DNA from: Desulfobacterales bacterium
GTDB lineage: Bacteria > Desulfobacterota > Desulfobacteria > Desulfobacterales > JAHEIW01
Length of the DNA stretch: 39,916 nt
Direction: 5' to 3'
NCBI GenBank assembly: GCA_030145015.1
Contig: JAQYWI010000032.1
Span: 1 to 39,916, forward strand
In this document: piece by piece, positions 1 through 8,534 of the stretch
Layout of the letters: each line of letters starts with the position of its first letter
Numbering within the stretch: position 1 is the stretch's first letter
Notes under the pieces: generated by a model
Database searches by the model: none
Told to the model about the DNA's origin: nothing
Seen by the model: the letters and a program-made list of their open reading frames with translations, nothing else
Translations under genes and position numbers: made by a program

Positions 1-225
1 GATGTTTTGAATAAAACCGCTAAAAGCACGATCCGGTGTCGCGAAGTCGACCGGCATAAAATAGGGTTTCCTGGCAAATTTCCTTCTTCCCTGCGAATGC
101 TTCTCTTCAAGCTCTTTTAAAAGGATGCGACGGTCTTTAAACGGCATATCCAGAATGATCTCAAACAATCGGGCAGTTACAACGGAAATGTTAGGCTCGC
201 TTGAATGTTTATCGGAAGGCTCCAT
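1..225 (-). CDS. PilZ-domain protein, 3'-truncated by window edge
   Basis: The first 75 codons of a minus-strand gene start at the ATG at 223-225, with an AAAGGA-type ribosome site about 10 nt upstream. The N-terminal half is a charged helical segment (LFEIILDMPFKDRRILLKEL). It is followed by RRKFARKPYFMPVDF and then FSGFIQNI, which match the start of a PilZ domain: the RxxxR c-di-GMP-binding arginines and the G-x-x-x-N/D-I strand. PilZ proteins bind cyclic di-GMP and pass the signal to motility, polysaccharide or regulatory partners. The rest of the domain lies outside the window, so the output domain and full length are unknown. Confidence 0.75.
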   Translation of the reverse strand, partial: MEPSDKHSSEPNISVVTARLFEIILDMPFKDRRILLKELEEKHSQGRRKFARKPYFMPVDFATPDRAFSGFIQNI

Positions 226-354
226 AGCCGAGGTCCTTTAGTAGTTGTGTTAGCCCGCCATATGGGAATGCCGCTGGGATGTGACAATGATTTGTATTAC
301 ACAACAAAACAGATTAAAATAAATTTCTCGTAATGTCAATTTAAGATAATGTAA

Positions 355-447
355 AGTTAAATCGTTAAATCGTTGATTCGTTAAATCGTTTAAAATGGAT
401 TGAGTCCTCTGACTATTTGACTATTCGACGAATTAACTAATCGACTA
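355..447. repeat. Imperfect inverted repeat built of TTAAATCG-like units
   Basis: The left arm (about 355-392) is a run of degenerate units of the type GTTAAATC and GTTGATTC. The right arm (about 410-447) carries the reverse-complement units GACTATTT, GACGAATT and GACTAATC. The region lies 3' of the phosphatase gene and 5' of the PilZ gene in a 280-bp gap with no convincing ORF. It could fold as a long imperfect hairpin in RNA or DNA. Its architecture matches other spacers in this window. Confidence 0.6.
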
Positions 448-505
448 AAACTACGAAATATACATGCCACAGGCCGGCTGCCAGAATACAGTGGCTTGAG
501 AAGTT

Positions 506-1528
506 TTATTCAAGCAAATGCCCCTTTATTCTCTCCAACATCTCCTCCGTTACCCCCGCTTTTGATTTGAGATAATCGGCGGGGGAGCCGTATTTTTCAT
601 GAAGGTGATGGAGCAAGGCCTCGATGCAGTATTGCGGTGCCGTAAAATAGGGTGAAATTCTACTCCGATCGACACCGGACGACTCGAATTGGGCGTAAAT
701 CTTGTCTAACACATCGGCAATGAAGATATTTGAAAGACCATGATCACGGATGACCGTCTCTTCCGGAACCCCCAAAGCAAGGAGCACGAGAGCCGCACAG
801 GTACCCGCCCTGTCCTTTCCGCCCGTGCAATGGAAAACCAGCGCCAGCTGGTCCGGGTCTGCCAGACACCTGAACACCTCGCCCCAGATGGCGGCAAATT
901 TGTCGATATTTAAAATATAGCCGTCAATTAAAAATTCCGGGGTCAACCAGCTCGTATCCCCGCTTTTAAGCTTTTCAAATAAAGTCGTGGGGTTAAATTT
1001 TAGATTGTCGATCGGCAAATGAAGATACGCAGCGGGCCCATCTCCCGGAAACCGATCCGGTCTTTTTTGCGCTTCAGCCGGTGTTCGAAAATCGCAAACA
1101 CATTGAATCTTCATCCGTTGCAAAAAAGCAATGTCGCGATCCGTCAGCCTGGACAGATGATCCGAACGGAAGACCTTGCCCCACCTTACGCGTCGTCCGT
1201 CGGTTGTCTCATAACCGCCAAGATCCCTGAAATTAACCGTTCCTTCCAAAGGGAGGCGTCGCTCGCCGATAATAATACCTGCGCTATTTTCTGACATGAT
1301 TTCAAAGTAGTGCGGAATATCCGGATTCAGCCCTGCAATTTCAACGGCAGTCTGCCCTTCAATTTGCGAAATGGGTTTGTTGCGTTCTATGGTATCCGCT
1401 GAATCTCCGTGATAAATCGAGACCCGCAGGTTTTTAAGGTGGGTTTTCCAGCTCAGGCGCACGGCGTCTTGGCCGGTTCGCTCAACTGAGGCATCCAAAA
1501 TAGGCGAAGTATGGTCAAAGACTGCCAT
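506..1528 (-). CDS. Tyrosine phosphatase with N-terminal Fn3-like domain
   Basis: This 340-residue protein belongs to the tyrosine/dual-specificity phosphatase superfamily (Y_phosphatase3 type). The P-loop is HCTGGKDRAGT, with nucleophile Cys234 and Arg240 (CX5R). An upstream NFRDLGGY motif at about 99-106 and RSDHLS near 121 are typical of this family. Residues 1-90 resemble a small beta-sandwich (fibronectin-III or purple-phosphatase-like) domain. No signal peptide is visible, so a cytoplasmic location is likely. The start codon abuts the stop of the DoxX gene with no gap, so the pair is probably co-transcribed and translationally coupled. The substrate could be phosphotyrosine, a phosphoinositide or another phosphoester; the sequence does not decide. 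Confidence 0.85.
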   Translation of the reverse strand: MAVFDHTSPILDASVERTGQDAVRLSWKTHLKNLRVSIYHGDSADTIERNKPISQIEGQTAVEIAGLNPDIPHYFEIMSENSAGIIIGERRLPLEGTVNFRDLGGYETTDGRRVRWGKVFRSDHLSRLTDRDIAFLQRMKIQCVCDFRTPAEAQKRPDRFPGDGPAAYLHLPIDNLKFNPTTLFEKLKSGDTSWLTPEFLIDGYILNIDKFAAIWGEVFRCLADPDQLALVFHCTGGKDRAGTCAALVLLALGVPEETVIRDHGLSNIFIADVLDKIYAQFESSGVDRSRISPYFTAPQYCIEALLHHLHEKYGSPADYLKSKAGVTEEMLERIKGHLLE

Positions 1529-1939
1529 CTATTTCTTTTCCAGCTTGACCGCTATAGCGTAACGCCCGGGACCGACATAGATCAGGCCAAAGAAAACGGC
1601 GGCCAGCCCCAGGGACCAGAGCATAAGGGTGTTGTAGCCGATTTGAAAATAATTAAAGAAATATAACCCGAAAAGAATAAATAAAAGTATGCACGCCGCC
1701 CTGAAAAAATAGCCAAATACAAAGCTAACAGCGCCCAATGCTTCCAGAAGCAAAATCGCAAAACCAAAGATCAATGGCGGCAAACCAATATTAATAAAGC
1801 CTAAGCTTGTTCCAGCACTTTCCCAGGAGTGTGCCCCGGCAAACAATTTAGGCAAAGCATGCAAAAGAAGCACGGCCGTGAGGCCCAATCGCATGATGAG
1901 TAGACCAAAATGTATTTTGCGATCCTGCGAATTAAACAT
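1529..1939 (-). CDS. DoxX-family membrane protein
   Basis: This is a 136-residue protein with four predicted transmembrane helices, carrying the DoxX pattern GLLIMRLGLTAVLLLHALPKL near its N-terminus and a GP(G)RY-type end. The ATG at 1937-1939 is preferred because GGAGGG lies 3-8 nt upstream. The in-frame ATG at 1952-1954 has no such site. DoxX proteins are small integral membrane proteins of poorly defined function, sometimes tied to thiol or sulfur redox stress. It is the first gene of a two-gene unit with the phosphatase. Confidence 0.8.
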   Translation of the reverse strand: MFNSQDRKIHFGLLIMRLGLTAVLLLHALPKLFAGAHSWESAGTSLGFINIGLPPLIFGFAILLLEALGAVSFVFGYFFRAACILLFILFGLYFFNYFQIGYNTLMLWSLGLAAVFFGLIYVGPGRYAIAVKLEKK

Positions 1940-2028
1940 CTTTCCCTCCAGCATGAGCTTACCATCTAGTATTCCATACTGGTAAGATTTATCAACTAAA
2001 AACTAACTGCCACCCATCTATACCCTAT

Positions 2029-2198
2029 GGTTTCAGGCGTCAGTCAGGGTATTAGGTTCAGAGGTTTAAGGTTCAAGAATTTGTTCGATTGGTTTGATTG
2101 GTCTTATTGGTTGAATTGGTTGGCTTAAACCGAACCAATGGAACGAATTAAACCAATCAAACCAATATAACGTGTGCGCGACGCTGACACCTGAAACC
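2029..2198. repeat. Nested inverted repeat with ATTGGTT tandem units
   Basis: An outer pair, GGTTTCAGGCGTCAG (2029-2043) and CTGACACCTGAAACC (2184-2198), is complementary at 14 of 15 positions. Inside it, 2083-2122 is a chain of GATTGGTT-like units answered by AACCAAT-type units at 2130-2166. The element occupies the divergent space between the DoxX gene and lgt, so it cannot act as a simple terminator for either. The outer motif recurs at 4971-5133. Confidence 0.65.
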
Positions 2199-2284
2199 CT
2201 TATATTTGAAAAAGAAAATTGATAAAATCGATTCGAGTTTTTAAAATTAGTTGCGGGTCGCAACACGAAGGGCGCCAGCCCACT

Positions 2285-2313
2285 TTGACATAAAAAAAAT
2301 AATGCCCTATTAT
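2285..2313 (+). promoter_or_regulatory. Sigma70-type promoter for lgt
   Basis: TTGACA at 2285-2290, a 17-bp spacer and TATTAT at 2308-2313 form a near-consensus promoter. Transcription should start near 2320, which rules out the in-frame TTG at 2313 as the lgt start. Confidence 0.7.
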
Positions 2314-2351
2314 TGGCTGAGATTACTGAAAGGAGTGGAACGCAATTTTTG

Positions 2352-3206
2352 ATGAGTGAGTTCTGGGACTGGTGGCAGCACCTGCCGCAACATATAAGCC
2401 CGGTCATAGTTGAAATTGGCTGGTTCAGGCTTCAATACTATGGGCTGATGTATATCGTGGCCTTTGCCTTCACCTATTTTCTGGTCCTTTACCGCCTCAA
2501 TCATGAGGCGCGCTTCGAATTCTCCAAAAATCAGGTCAATGACATAACCACTTACGCCATCTTGGGGCTCATTATCGGTGCCCGGCTCGGCTATGTATTG
2601 TTTTACAATTTGTCCTATTATCTGCGCCATCCGCTCGAAATCTTTCTCCCGTTTTCGTTTTCAAACGGATTTGCCTTTACCGGCATTTCAGGCATGTCAT
2701 ACCACGGCGGCCTTATTGGAATATTGCTGGCCGTCTTATGGTATATTCGCAAGGCCAAACTTAACTACTGGGATGTGATGGATTTATATGTACCGGTGGT
2801 GCCGCTGGGGTACACATTCGGCCGGCTCGGAAATTTTATTAACGGGGAGTTATTCGGGCGGGCAACCACCTCGCCGATCGGCATGTATTTTCCCCAGGCA
2901 CCTGAAAAAGCGCTGCGGCATCCGTCCCAGCTTTATGAAGCCTTCTTTGAAGGGATTTTCCTTTTTATCATTCTGTGGAGCATCCGCAAATTCAAGGTGC
3001 CCAGAGGCGCCATGCTGGCGCTATATGTAATCGGATACGGTACGGTCCGTTTTTTCATCGAATACTTCCGTGAGCCTGACGCTCATTTAGGATTTATTTT
3101 CCTATCTTTTTCCATGGGACAAATGCTTTGTGCCGCCATGATCGCCGGTGGTATCGGCCTGTATTTTTATTTATGGCACATAGGGCATCGCGCACAGAAA
3201 CCGTAA
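2352..3206 (+). CDS. lgt: Phosphatidylglycerol--prolipoprotein diacylglyceryl transferase
   Basis: Lgt moves diacylglycerol from phosphatidylglycerol to the lipobox cysteine of prolipoproteins in the inner membrane. The 284-residue protein has about seven hydrophobic segments, the family signature GRLGNFINGELFGR, and the conserved MSYHGGLIG and YGLMY motifs. The ATG at 2352 is chosen: AAGGAG lies about 17 nt upstream, and the in-frame TTG at 2313 falls inside the -10 box of the promoter. A TTG at 2349 is possible. Several lipoprotein substrates are encoded in this window (7090, 12763, 38698). The flavoprotein gene follows after 9 nt. Confidence 0.95.
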   Translation: MSEFWDWWQHLPQHISPVIVEIGWFRLQYYGLMYIVAFAFTYFLVLYRLNHEARFEFSKNQVNDITTYAILGLIIGARLGYVLFYNLSYYLRHPLEIFLPFSFSNGFAFTGISGMSYHGGLIGILLAVLWYIRKAKLNYWDVMDLYVPVVPLGYTFGRLGNFINGELFGRATTSPIGMYFPQAPEKALRHPSQLYEAFFEGIFLFIILWSIRKFKVPRGAMLALYVIGYGTVRFFIEYFREPDAHLGFIFLSFSMGQMLCAAMIAGGIGLYFYLWHIGHRAQKP

Positions 3207-3215
3207 AGGAGGCAC

Positions 3216-3782
3216 ATGAAAAAAGAGCTCGGCGGCATCAATTTGTTATATCCGACTCCGACAACGATCGTTGGTGCTATTGTGGAAGGCAAGCCCAACT
3301 TTATCACCATCGCCCACATCGGTATTGTCAATCACGCCAAACCCTTTCTGATATCATTAAGCATGGGTAAACCCCACTTCACCAATGCAGGCATCAAAGA
3401 AAACAAGGCCTTCAGCGTAAACATCCCATCGGAAGATTTAGTCGTCGCCACCGATTACGTAGGTCTGGTAAGCGGCAAGAAAACAGATAAATCCGGTGTA
3501 TTTGAAATTTTTTACGGCAAGCTGGAAAACGCCCCCATGATCCGCACGTGCCCGATCAATATGGCATGCAAACTCTTTGATGTCTACGACACCCCTACCC
3601 ATGATCTATTTATCGGTGAAATTGTCGAAACCTACGCAGAGGAATCAGTGCTGAAAGACGGCAAGGTGGACCTTGGCAGGGTAAGGCCGCTAATGTTTGA
3701 CATGAGCAGCGTGCAGTACTGGTCGATCGGCCAAACGGTGGCCAAATGCTGGAATGTCGGTAAAAAAATGAAGCAACGATAA
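3216..3782 (+). CDS. Flavin-reductase-like FMN-binding protein (flavoredoxin type)
   Basis: This 188-residue protein has the flavin reductase-like fold: an N-terminal YPTPTTIVGA segment, NFITIAHIGIV and KPFLISLSMGKPHFTNAGI, which form the FMN-binding beta-barrel, and a late DVYDTPTHDLFIGEIVE strand. Flavoredoxins and related proteins shuttle electrons through bound FMN and are common in sulfate reducers. An AAAGGAGG ribosome site precedes the start. The stop codon overlaps the ATG of the M24 peptidase (TAATG), so the two are translationally coupled. The electron donor and acceptor cannot be told from the sequence. Confidence 0.85.
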   Translation: MKKELGGINLLYPTPTTIVGAIVEGKPNFITIAHIGIVNHAKPFLISLSMGKPHFTNAGIKENKAFSVNIPSEDLVVATDYVGLVSGKKTDKSGVFEIFYGKLENAPMIRTCPINMACKLFDVYDTPTHDLFIGEIVETYAEESVLKDGKVDLGRVRPLMFDMSSVQYWSIGQTVAKCWNVGKKMKQR

Positions 3783-4969
3783 TGGAAACGGTTCCCCAAG
3801 AAGAAATCCGTCAACGCATCAGCAGGTTTCAGATAGAACTGGCGGCCAACGGCCTGGAGGGTGCTTTTATTCTGCAAAACGCAGATCGTTTCTATTTTAC
3901 AGGAACCATCCAATCCGCGGTTCTGTTCGTACCATCAAGCGGTGATGCCATTCTCATGGTTCAAAAGAATCTCAAGCGTGCCCAGCTTGAATCTTCGATA
4001 GACAATGTCATTCAGGTCAAAAATAAAAATCATATCCCGCAGGTGCTTGATGATTTCGCGGTAAATCAATTAGCGACCGCAGGACTTGAAATGGATGTCC
4101 TGCCCGCCAACCTTTATATCGGATTTCAGAAAAATTTTCCTAAGTGTCGCTGGGTGGATGCCTCCGGCATCATTCGCAAATTGCGTATGATAAAATCAGC
4201 CTATGAAATTGAACAGATTAAAAAAGCCACTGCTATTTTGCACACCGGTTATACCCAAATCAAAAAAATCATCCGCGCGGGCGTGACCGAACTGGAAATT
4301 GACGGGCATCTGGCCATGATCGCTCGGCGTGAAGGGCACATGGGTATGATGCGAATGCGGGGCTGGAACCAGGAGATGACCATCGCCCACGTGCTGGCCG
4401 GTGATAGCGGCTCCGTTATTACATTTCTAGACAGTCCCCACGGCGGCACCGGCAACACACCGGCCATGGCTCAGGGCGCAGGCTTTCGCAGAATTAAAAC
4501 AAATGAACCGATTGGGATCGACTATGGTGTGGCGGTTAATGGTTACATCGGTGATCAGTTTAGAACCTATGTCATCGGAGAACTCTCGGACACTTTGAAA
4601 AAGGCGCATGCCTGCTCCCGAGAAATTCATCTCCTTTTAGCCCAAGAAGCAAAGCCGGGCGTTTCCTGTGCGCAACTGTACGACCGCGCAGTGCAGAAGG
4701 CGACAAAAGAAGGCTATGGTGACTTTTTCATGGGCTATGGCGAGGGGCAGGTGCAATTCATCGGACACGGAATCGGCCTGGAGATCGATGAATATCCCAT
4801 CATTTCACCGCGGTTTGATGGAATTTTAGAGGAAGGCATGGTTTTCGCCCTGGAGCCCATGTTTGTTTTTCCGAAACAGGGAGTTGTCGGGCTGGAGGAT
4901 GACTATCGGGTGACTTCCGAAGGTTTAGAGCGGCTTACGCTTACAGAGCAGTCATTGATCCAAATATAA
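3782..4969 (+). CDS. M24-family metallopeptidase (Xaa-Pro aminopeptidase-like)
   Basis: The 395-residue protein has an N-terminal creatinase-like domain (about 1-150) and a C-terminal pita-bread catalytic domain. All five metal ligands are visible: Asp in GIDYG, Asp in GYIGDQFRTY, His in GHGIGLEIDE, Glu in ALEPMF and Glu in VGLEDDYRV. It is therefore probably an active dinuclear metalloenzyme that removes N-terminal residues ahead of proline, or a related amidohydrolase such as creatinase. No signal peptide is seen. It is the last gene of the lgt-flavoredoxin-peptidase run and is followed by an inverted repeat. Confidence 0.88.
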   Translation: METVPQEEIRQRISRFQIELAANGLEGAFILQNADRFYFTGTIQSAVLFVPSSGDAILMVQKNLKRAQLESSIDNVIQVKNKNHIPQVLDDFAVNQLATAGLEMDVLPANLYIGFQKNFPKCRWVDASGIIRKLRMIKSAYEIEQIKKATAILHTGYTQIKKIIRAGVTELEIDGHLAMIARREGHMGMMRMRGWNQEMTIAHVLAGDSGSVITFLDSPHGGTGNTPAMAQGAGFRRIKTNEPIGIDYGVAVNGYIGDQFRTYVIGELSDTLKKAHACSREIHLLLAQEAKPGVSCAQLYDRAVQKATKEGYGDFFMGYGEGQVQFIGHGIGLEIDEYPIISPRFDGILEEGMVFALEPMFVFPKQGVVGLEDDYRVTSEGLERLTLTEQSLIQI

Positions 4970-4970
4970 G

Positions 4971-5133
4971 GGTGTCAGGTGTCGGGTTTCAGGTTTCAGG
5001 ACTTTGCCGGGTATAGCGGCTGTGATCGCGCAGATGAGTTTCAGATAACAGATGACAGAAAACGGTCTGCCCTTAGTCTTCTGTTATCTGTCCTCTGTAT
5101 CTTCCTGACACCTGAACACTGAAACCTGAAACC
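4971..5133. repeat. Nested inverted repeat, GGTTTCAGG and CAGATAACAGA units
   Basis: The outer arms are 30 nt each (4971-5000 and 5104-5133), made of GGTGTCAGG/GGTTTCAGG units, and complementary at 24 of 30 positions. An inner pair, 5042-5060 with CAGATAACAGATGACAGA and its counterpart at 5079-5099, forms a second stem. It starts one base after the peptidase stop codon. The rest of the gap, 5134-5347, shows no gene or recognisable site. Confidence 0.7.
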
Positions 5134-5347
5134 AGGGCCATTGCGGCTTTTGCAACATTTCTGTGGAACATAACACCAGCAGCATCTTGAATCCAATACC
5201 CGGCTCCCGTTTCAAAATACGTCTCCGGTTGACTCCCTGAGCTGTTTTCGTTATAGCCTCTTTAAAGCGTATCGCTATTCTGCTATTTCAGCAGCCTGGG
5301 TGTGCGCTATGGCCAAGGATTCAACCCGTTCAATTTGATGAAACCAA

Positions 5348-6040
5348 ATGATGCTCGAACTAAATAAATTAAATTATAAATACCCGGGATCCGTCAGCAA
5401 TGTCTTGCGGGACTTGAACTGCCGGGTGACCGAACCGGGTTTCCATGCCTTATTCGGACCGTCGGGGGTGGGCAAGACCACTCTGGCAAAAATAATTACC
5501 GGAGAAATTGGCGGATTTGCCGGCGATATCTCCACCCGTGGGACGGATCAAGTCCTGTATACCTTTAACCTGGAAAGACTTCCGGGATGGTACACTTTCC
5601 AGGAGCACCTGGAAGAAATCACGCCGGCAGCCAATAAGGAAAAAATTAGAGAATTGGTGGAATCATTTGGGCTGCAGTCCTGTTTGCATTCCCGATTTGC
5701 GCAGCTTTCCCTAGGCCAGCAAAACCGGACGAATTTAACCCGCTATCTCCTGCAGGATTTTGATTTGCTGATTATGGATGAAAGCCTGGCCAACGTAGAC
5801 GAAATAACCAAAGAAAAAATAATTTTAAAAATCAAAACAATGTTTCCCGAGCGCTGTTTTTTATATATATCCCATAATGTGGTCGAGGTTTCAAAATTTT
5901 GCAAACAGATCCTGGTTCTGCGCAGCCAGCATAAAAACCCCCAGGCAGTCTCGCTGCAAGGCCTAGACTTTAGAGACGGTCGCGCTCTGAAAAAAATGGA
6001 GCTCGAGCAAAGTATGCTGGAGATCGTAAATGCTGCATAG
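5348..6040 (+). CDS. ABC transporter ATP-binding protein (nitrate/sulfonate/thiamine-precursor type)
   Basis: This 230-residue ATPase carries Walker A GPSGVGKTT, signature LSLGQQNRTNL, Walker B LLIMDES, D-loop LANVD and H-loop YISHNV. The Q-loop position, normally Phe-Gln before the RLLPW motif in this subfamily, reads FNLERLPGW, so Asn replaces the glutamine. Two adjacent ATGs (5348, 5351) are possible and the ribosome site is weak. The end overlaps the permease start by 11 nt, which ties the two. With the binding protein at 7090 it makes up an NMT1/THI5-type importer. The solute is unknown. Confidence 0.85.
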   Translation: MMLELNKLNYKYPGSVSNVLRDLNCRVTEPGFHALFGPSGVGKTTLAKIITGEIGGFAGDISTRGTDQVLYTFNLERLPGWYTFQEHLEEITPAANKEKIRELVESFGLQSCLHSRFAQLSLGQQNRTNLTRYLLQDFDLLIMDESLANVDEITKEKIILKIKTMFPERCFLYISHNVVEVSKFCKQILVLRSQHKNPQAVSLQGLDFRDGRALKKMELEQSMLEIVNAA

Positions 6041-6779
6041 GCGCATTTATCAATTTTTTATGATCTATTTTATCGGCCTGGCCGTTCTGATGCTGGTAAA
6101 ATACAGCTTGAATCTATCCGATTACACCATCCCCGGTGTTAATGAAATCTGGAACACATACCGCCGGTATTTCGGGTTATATTTTATGGCAGTGCTTAAT
6201 ACGCTGGCAGTCGCGATCCTAGGCCACCTGTTGTCCATTTGCGTGGCTACGGTTGTGGGAATTATCGGTCGATTAACCGTCTGGATCGGCTCGTTTATCC
6301 GGGTGGCCGCCTATAACATTCAGGCGTATCCCATTGTGGCCGTGGCGCCGATTATTTTCATTTTACTGGGCGACGGGCTTTCCTCGCGTCTTTTAATTGC
6401 AGCAATGATCTGTTATTTTCCGCTGCTGCTGTCATTCATTGGTATATTATCTGAGCCCGTAGCGGAAATTGAGCATTTTTTCAATTCTACGCGAAGAATG
6501 AACTGGCGCCTGCAAGTCAAAATCCGTGCCTTTGAAAATATTCACAAACTGGTTACGGTCATCGTAGGAAGCGCAACTCTGGCCATGGTCGGTACGATTG
6601 TTGCCGAGTTTATTGCGGCCAACGCCGGGATCGGATATAGTATCCGCATCGCCCTGTATCAGAGTGATCTATCAAAAATTCTGGTGGCTCTTTTTTTAAT
6701 CGGCGTATGCACATCATTTTATCTGGTTTTTCTGGAATGGCTTGGATCGTTTATTAAAAAACGGTTGGGCAGCATTTAA
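6030..6779 (+). CDS. ABC transporter permease (BPD_transp_1, SsuC/ThiX-like)
   Basis: The 249-residue inner-membrane protein has an N-terminal helix (FFMIYFIGLAVLMLVKYSLN region) and about five more hydrophobic segments. The EAA-like coupling loop around FVAEFIAANAGIGYSI (residues about 190-205) is typical of binding-protein-dependent permeases of the nitrate/sulfonate/taurine/thiamine-precursor group. It overlaps the ATPase gene by 11 nt. A 310-bp gap with an inverted repeat separates it from the binding-protein gene, but the strand is the same and the system is complete. Confidence 0.85.
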   Translation: MLHRRIYQFFMIYFIGLAVLMLVKYSLNLSDYTIPGVNEIWNTYRRYFGLYFMAVLNTLAVAILGHLLSICVATVVGIIGRLTVWIGSFIRVAAYNIQAYPIVAVAPIIFILLGDGLSSRLLIAAMICYFPLLLSFIGILSEPVAEIEHFFNSTRRMNWRLQVKIRAFENIHKLVTVIVGSATLAMVGTIVAEFIAANAGIGYSIRIALYQSDLSKILVALFLIGVCTSFYLVFLEWLGSFIKKRLGSI

Positions 6780-6820
6780 GGCATAAGATTAAAAACCGTT
6801 CGGACACAATGGGTAAGTTC

Positions 6821-7003
6821 AATGTGAACTAAAGTTAGAAGTCCAAAATACCAAAAGTGCCTAAAATGCCTAAAGTGATCTAAAGTGCCTAAAGTTAATG
6901 AATACTGTCATTTAAATATAAAAAAGATGGAGCGCTGCGCCTGCGCTGCGCGAGCGACTCCGTAACTTTAGTCACTTCAAACTTTAGTTCACTTTAGTCA
7001 CTT
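6821..7003. repeat. CTAAAGT-family inverted repeat, copy 1
   Basis: The left arm (about 6821-6898) is a chain of degenerate AAGTGnnCTAA units. The right arm (about 6963-7003) holds the complementary ACTTTAG units. The centre carries CATTTAAATATAAAAAA followed by GGAGCG and a GC-rich palindromic core. A near-identical centre is in copy 2 (11608-11741). The element lies between two genes of the same transporter. Confidence 0.75.
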
Positions 7004-7089
7004 TGAATGCGACCTGCCAACCAAGCATGAATGAAACAAAAGTTTCGTCATATTTGGCTTTGATAGACACTACCTGAGGGAGGTAATCA

Positions 7090-8097
7090 ATGATGGAACA
7101 ACTTCTAAAAAAACTCAGATTGCTGGCAATAGGCGCGGTTCTTATCATAATAACAGGTGGTTGTGCTCAGGAGGCCGACAAACCCCTGGAGGAAGTCAGT
7201 TATCGCCTCAAGTGGCTTTTTAATGTCAGTGTGGTCGGCGATCTTTACACCGATGACGCCGGATTATTTGCCAAAAATGGTCTTAAGGTAACCATTAAAC
7301 CGGGCGGCCCTGAAAAAGATGCCATTAAAGAGCTCGAATTAGGCCATGCCCAATTCGGAGTGGCTTCGGCCGACCAGGTCATTCGGGCAGTTTCCAAGGG
7401 GGCACCGATTGTGGTCGTCGCCCAGCTTTTCCATACCAATCCCTTGCATTGGATTTATCGGCCGGATAAAACACCCCTCAAAACACCGCAAGATCTTAAA
7501 GGCAAGACCATCGGCATCACCTTCGGCGGTAATGATGAAACCATCATGCGCGCACTGCTGGCCAAGCATAACATCAAAGAAGACGAGGTGAAGTTTTTCA
7601 GTGTACGCTACGACTATACCCCTTTCTACAAAGGCGAAGTCGATCTCTGGCCCCTTTACCGCAATGCCCAGGCGCCGATTATCGGCGCTAAGCTTCGCAA
7701 AGCCGGAGAATCGTTTGACCTGATGGATCCCAGCAGAATGGGTATCCGATTTGTGGCGAATTCTGTGGTCACTACCAGAAAAATGCTGGAGGAACGCCCC
7801 GAAACCGTCAAAAACTTTACAAAAGCGCTGCTTCAAGGATGGCGTGAAATCCTGGAGCCGTCCCGTAAAGAAAAAGCAATTGAGACGGTTTTAAAGTACA
7901 ACAAAGAAACCCCTGAAGAGATTGTCCGCCAACAGCTGCCGGCCACACGCATCCTGATGATGCCGACACCGGATTTTGAGTTCGGGAAAATTGACGCCGA
8001 TGCGTGGAAACAAACCGAAGAAATCATGCTTGCCCAAAAGCTCATCCCCGTACCTGTATATGTGGAAAAGCTGCTGAAGCCTGTCGGGGAAAAATAA
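7090..8097 (+). CDS. ABC transporter substrate-binding lipoprotein (NMT1/THI5-like)
   Basis: This 335-residue secreted protein starts with a signal peptide ending in ITGGC, a lipobox with an unusual Thr at -3, so it is probably an inner-membrane-anchored lipoprotein. Residues 35-330 are an NMT1/THI5-like periplasmic binding fold (YRLKWLFN, FAKNGLKVTIKPGG, GHAQFGVASADQV, LKGKTIGITFGGND). Family members bind pyrimidine precursors, sulfonates, nitrate or bicarbonate-type ligands. A GGGAGG ribosome site sits 6 nt before the ATG. Downstream genes (VOC, ilvD) follow closely on the same strand. Confidence 0.88.
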   Translation: MMEQLLKKLRLLAIGAVLIIITGGCAQEADKPLEEVSYRLKWLFNVSVVGDLYTDDAGLFAKNGLKVTIKPGGPEKDAIKELELGHAQFGVASADQVIRAVSKGAPIVVVAQLFHTNPLHWIYRPDKTPLKTPQDLKGKTIGITFGGNDETIMRALLAKHNIKEDEVKFFSVRYDYTPFYKGEVDLWPLYRNAQAPIIGAKLRKAGESFDLMDPSRMGIRFVANSVVTTRKMLEERPETVKNFTKALLQGWREILEPSRKEKAIETVLKYNKETPEEIVRQQLPATRILMMPTPDFEFGKIDADAWKQTEEIMLAQKLIPVPVYVEKLLKPVGEK

Positions 8098-8118
8098 AAA
8101 GTCCAAAGGAGAGTTCAC

Positions 8119-8517
8119 ATGATAAAAGCTGTCGGCCACTTAGGAATTGTCGTAAAGGATATCGACGTGAGTTTGAAAGCGTTATCTAAAATTATCGACA
8201 TTCAATCTCAGGCCATAAAAGAGTTTTCAGAAAAAAAGATGAAATGCGCTGTTGTCGAATTGGGCGGAATCACATTGGAGTTTATCCAGGATTCAAGTGA
8301 AGATGGAATGATGACCCGGTTCATCAAAGAAAAAGGAGATGCCATTCATCATTTCTGCCTGCTGACGGACAATATCGAAGACGATGTTGAAGCCCTCAAG
8401 CAACGCGGAATCGAAATGCTGGATCAAAAGCCAAGGATTGGTTTGCGCGGCAAAAAGATCGCCTTCACCAAGCCCAGCGCCTTAAACGGGATTACGATTG
8501 AACTATCTGAACCCTAA
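8119..8517 (+). CDS. VOC-family protein, methylmalonyl-CoA epimerase-like
   Basis: The 132-residue single-domain protein has the vicinal-oxygen-chelate pattern: [10 protein letters not shown] at the N-terminus (metal ligand His7), [10 protein letters not shown] (Glu), [14 protein letters not shown] (His) and GITIELSEP at the C-terminus (Glu). The layout fits methylmalonyl-CoA epimerases, which interconvert the (R) and (S) forms in propionate metabolism. It could equally be another VOC isomerase or lyase, since no mutase genes are nearby. An AAAGGAGAG site precedes the start, and ilvD follows after 17 nt, so the pair is probably one transcript with the transporter lipoprotein. Confidence 0.72.
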   Translation: MIKAVGHLGIVVKDIDVSLKALSKIIDIQSQAIKEFSEKKMKCAVVELGGITLEFIQDSSEDGMMTRFIKEKGDAIHHFCLLTDNIEDDVEALKQRGIEMLDQKPRIGLRGKKIAFTKPSALNGITIELSEP

Positions 8518-8534
8518 AAGAAGGAAGAACCAAA

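Noticed and set aside
2313..2351. Longer lgt starting at TTG 2313
   Set aside because: The TTG overlaps the -10 box TATTAT (2308-2313), so it would be at or before the transcription start.
2066..2407. Minus-strand ORF across the ATTGGTT repeat (113 residues)
   Set aside because: It is composed of translated repeat units and overlaps the lgt promoter and start.
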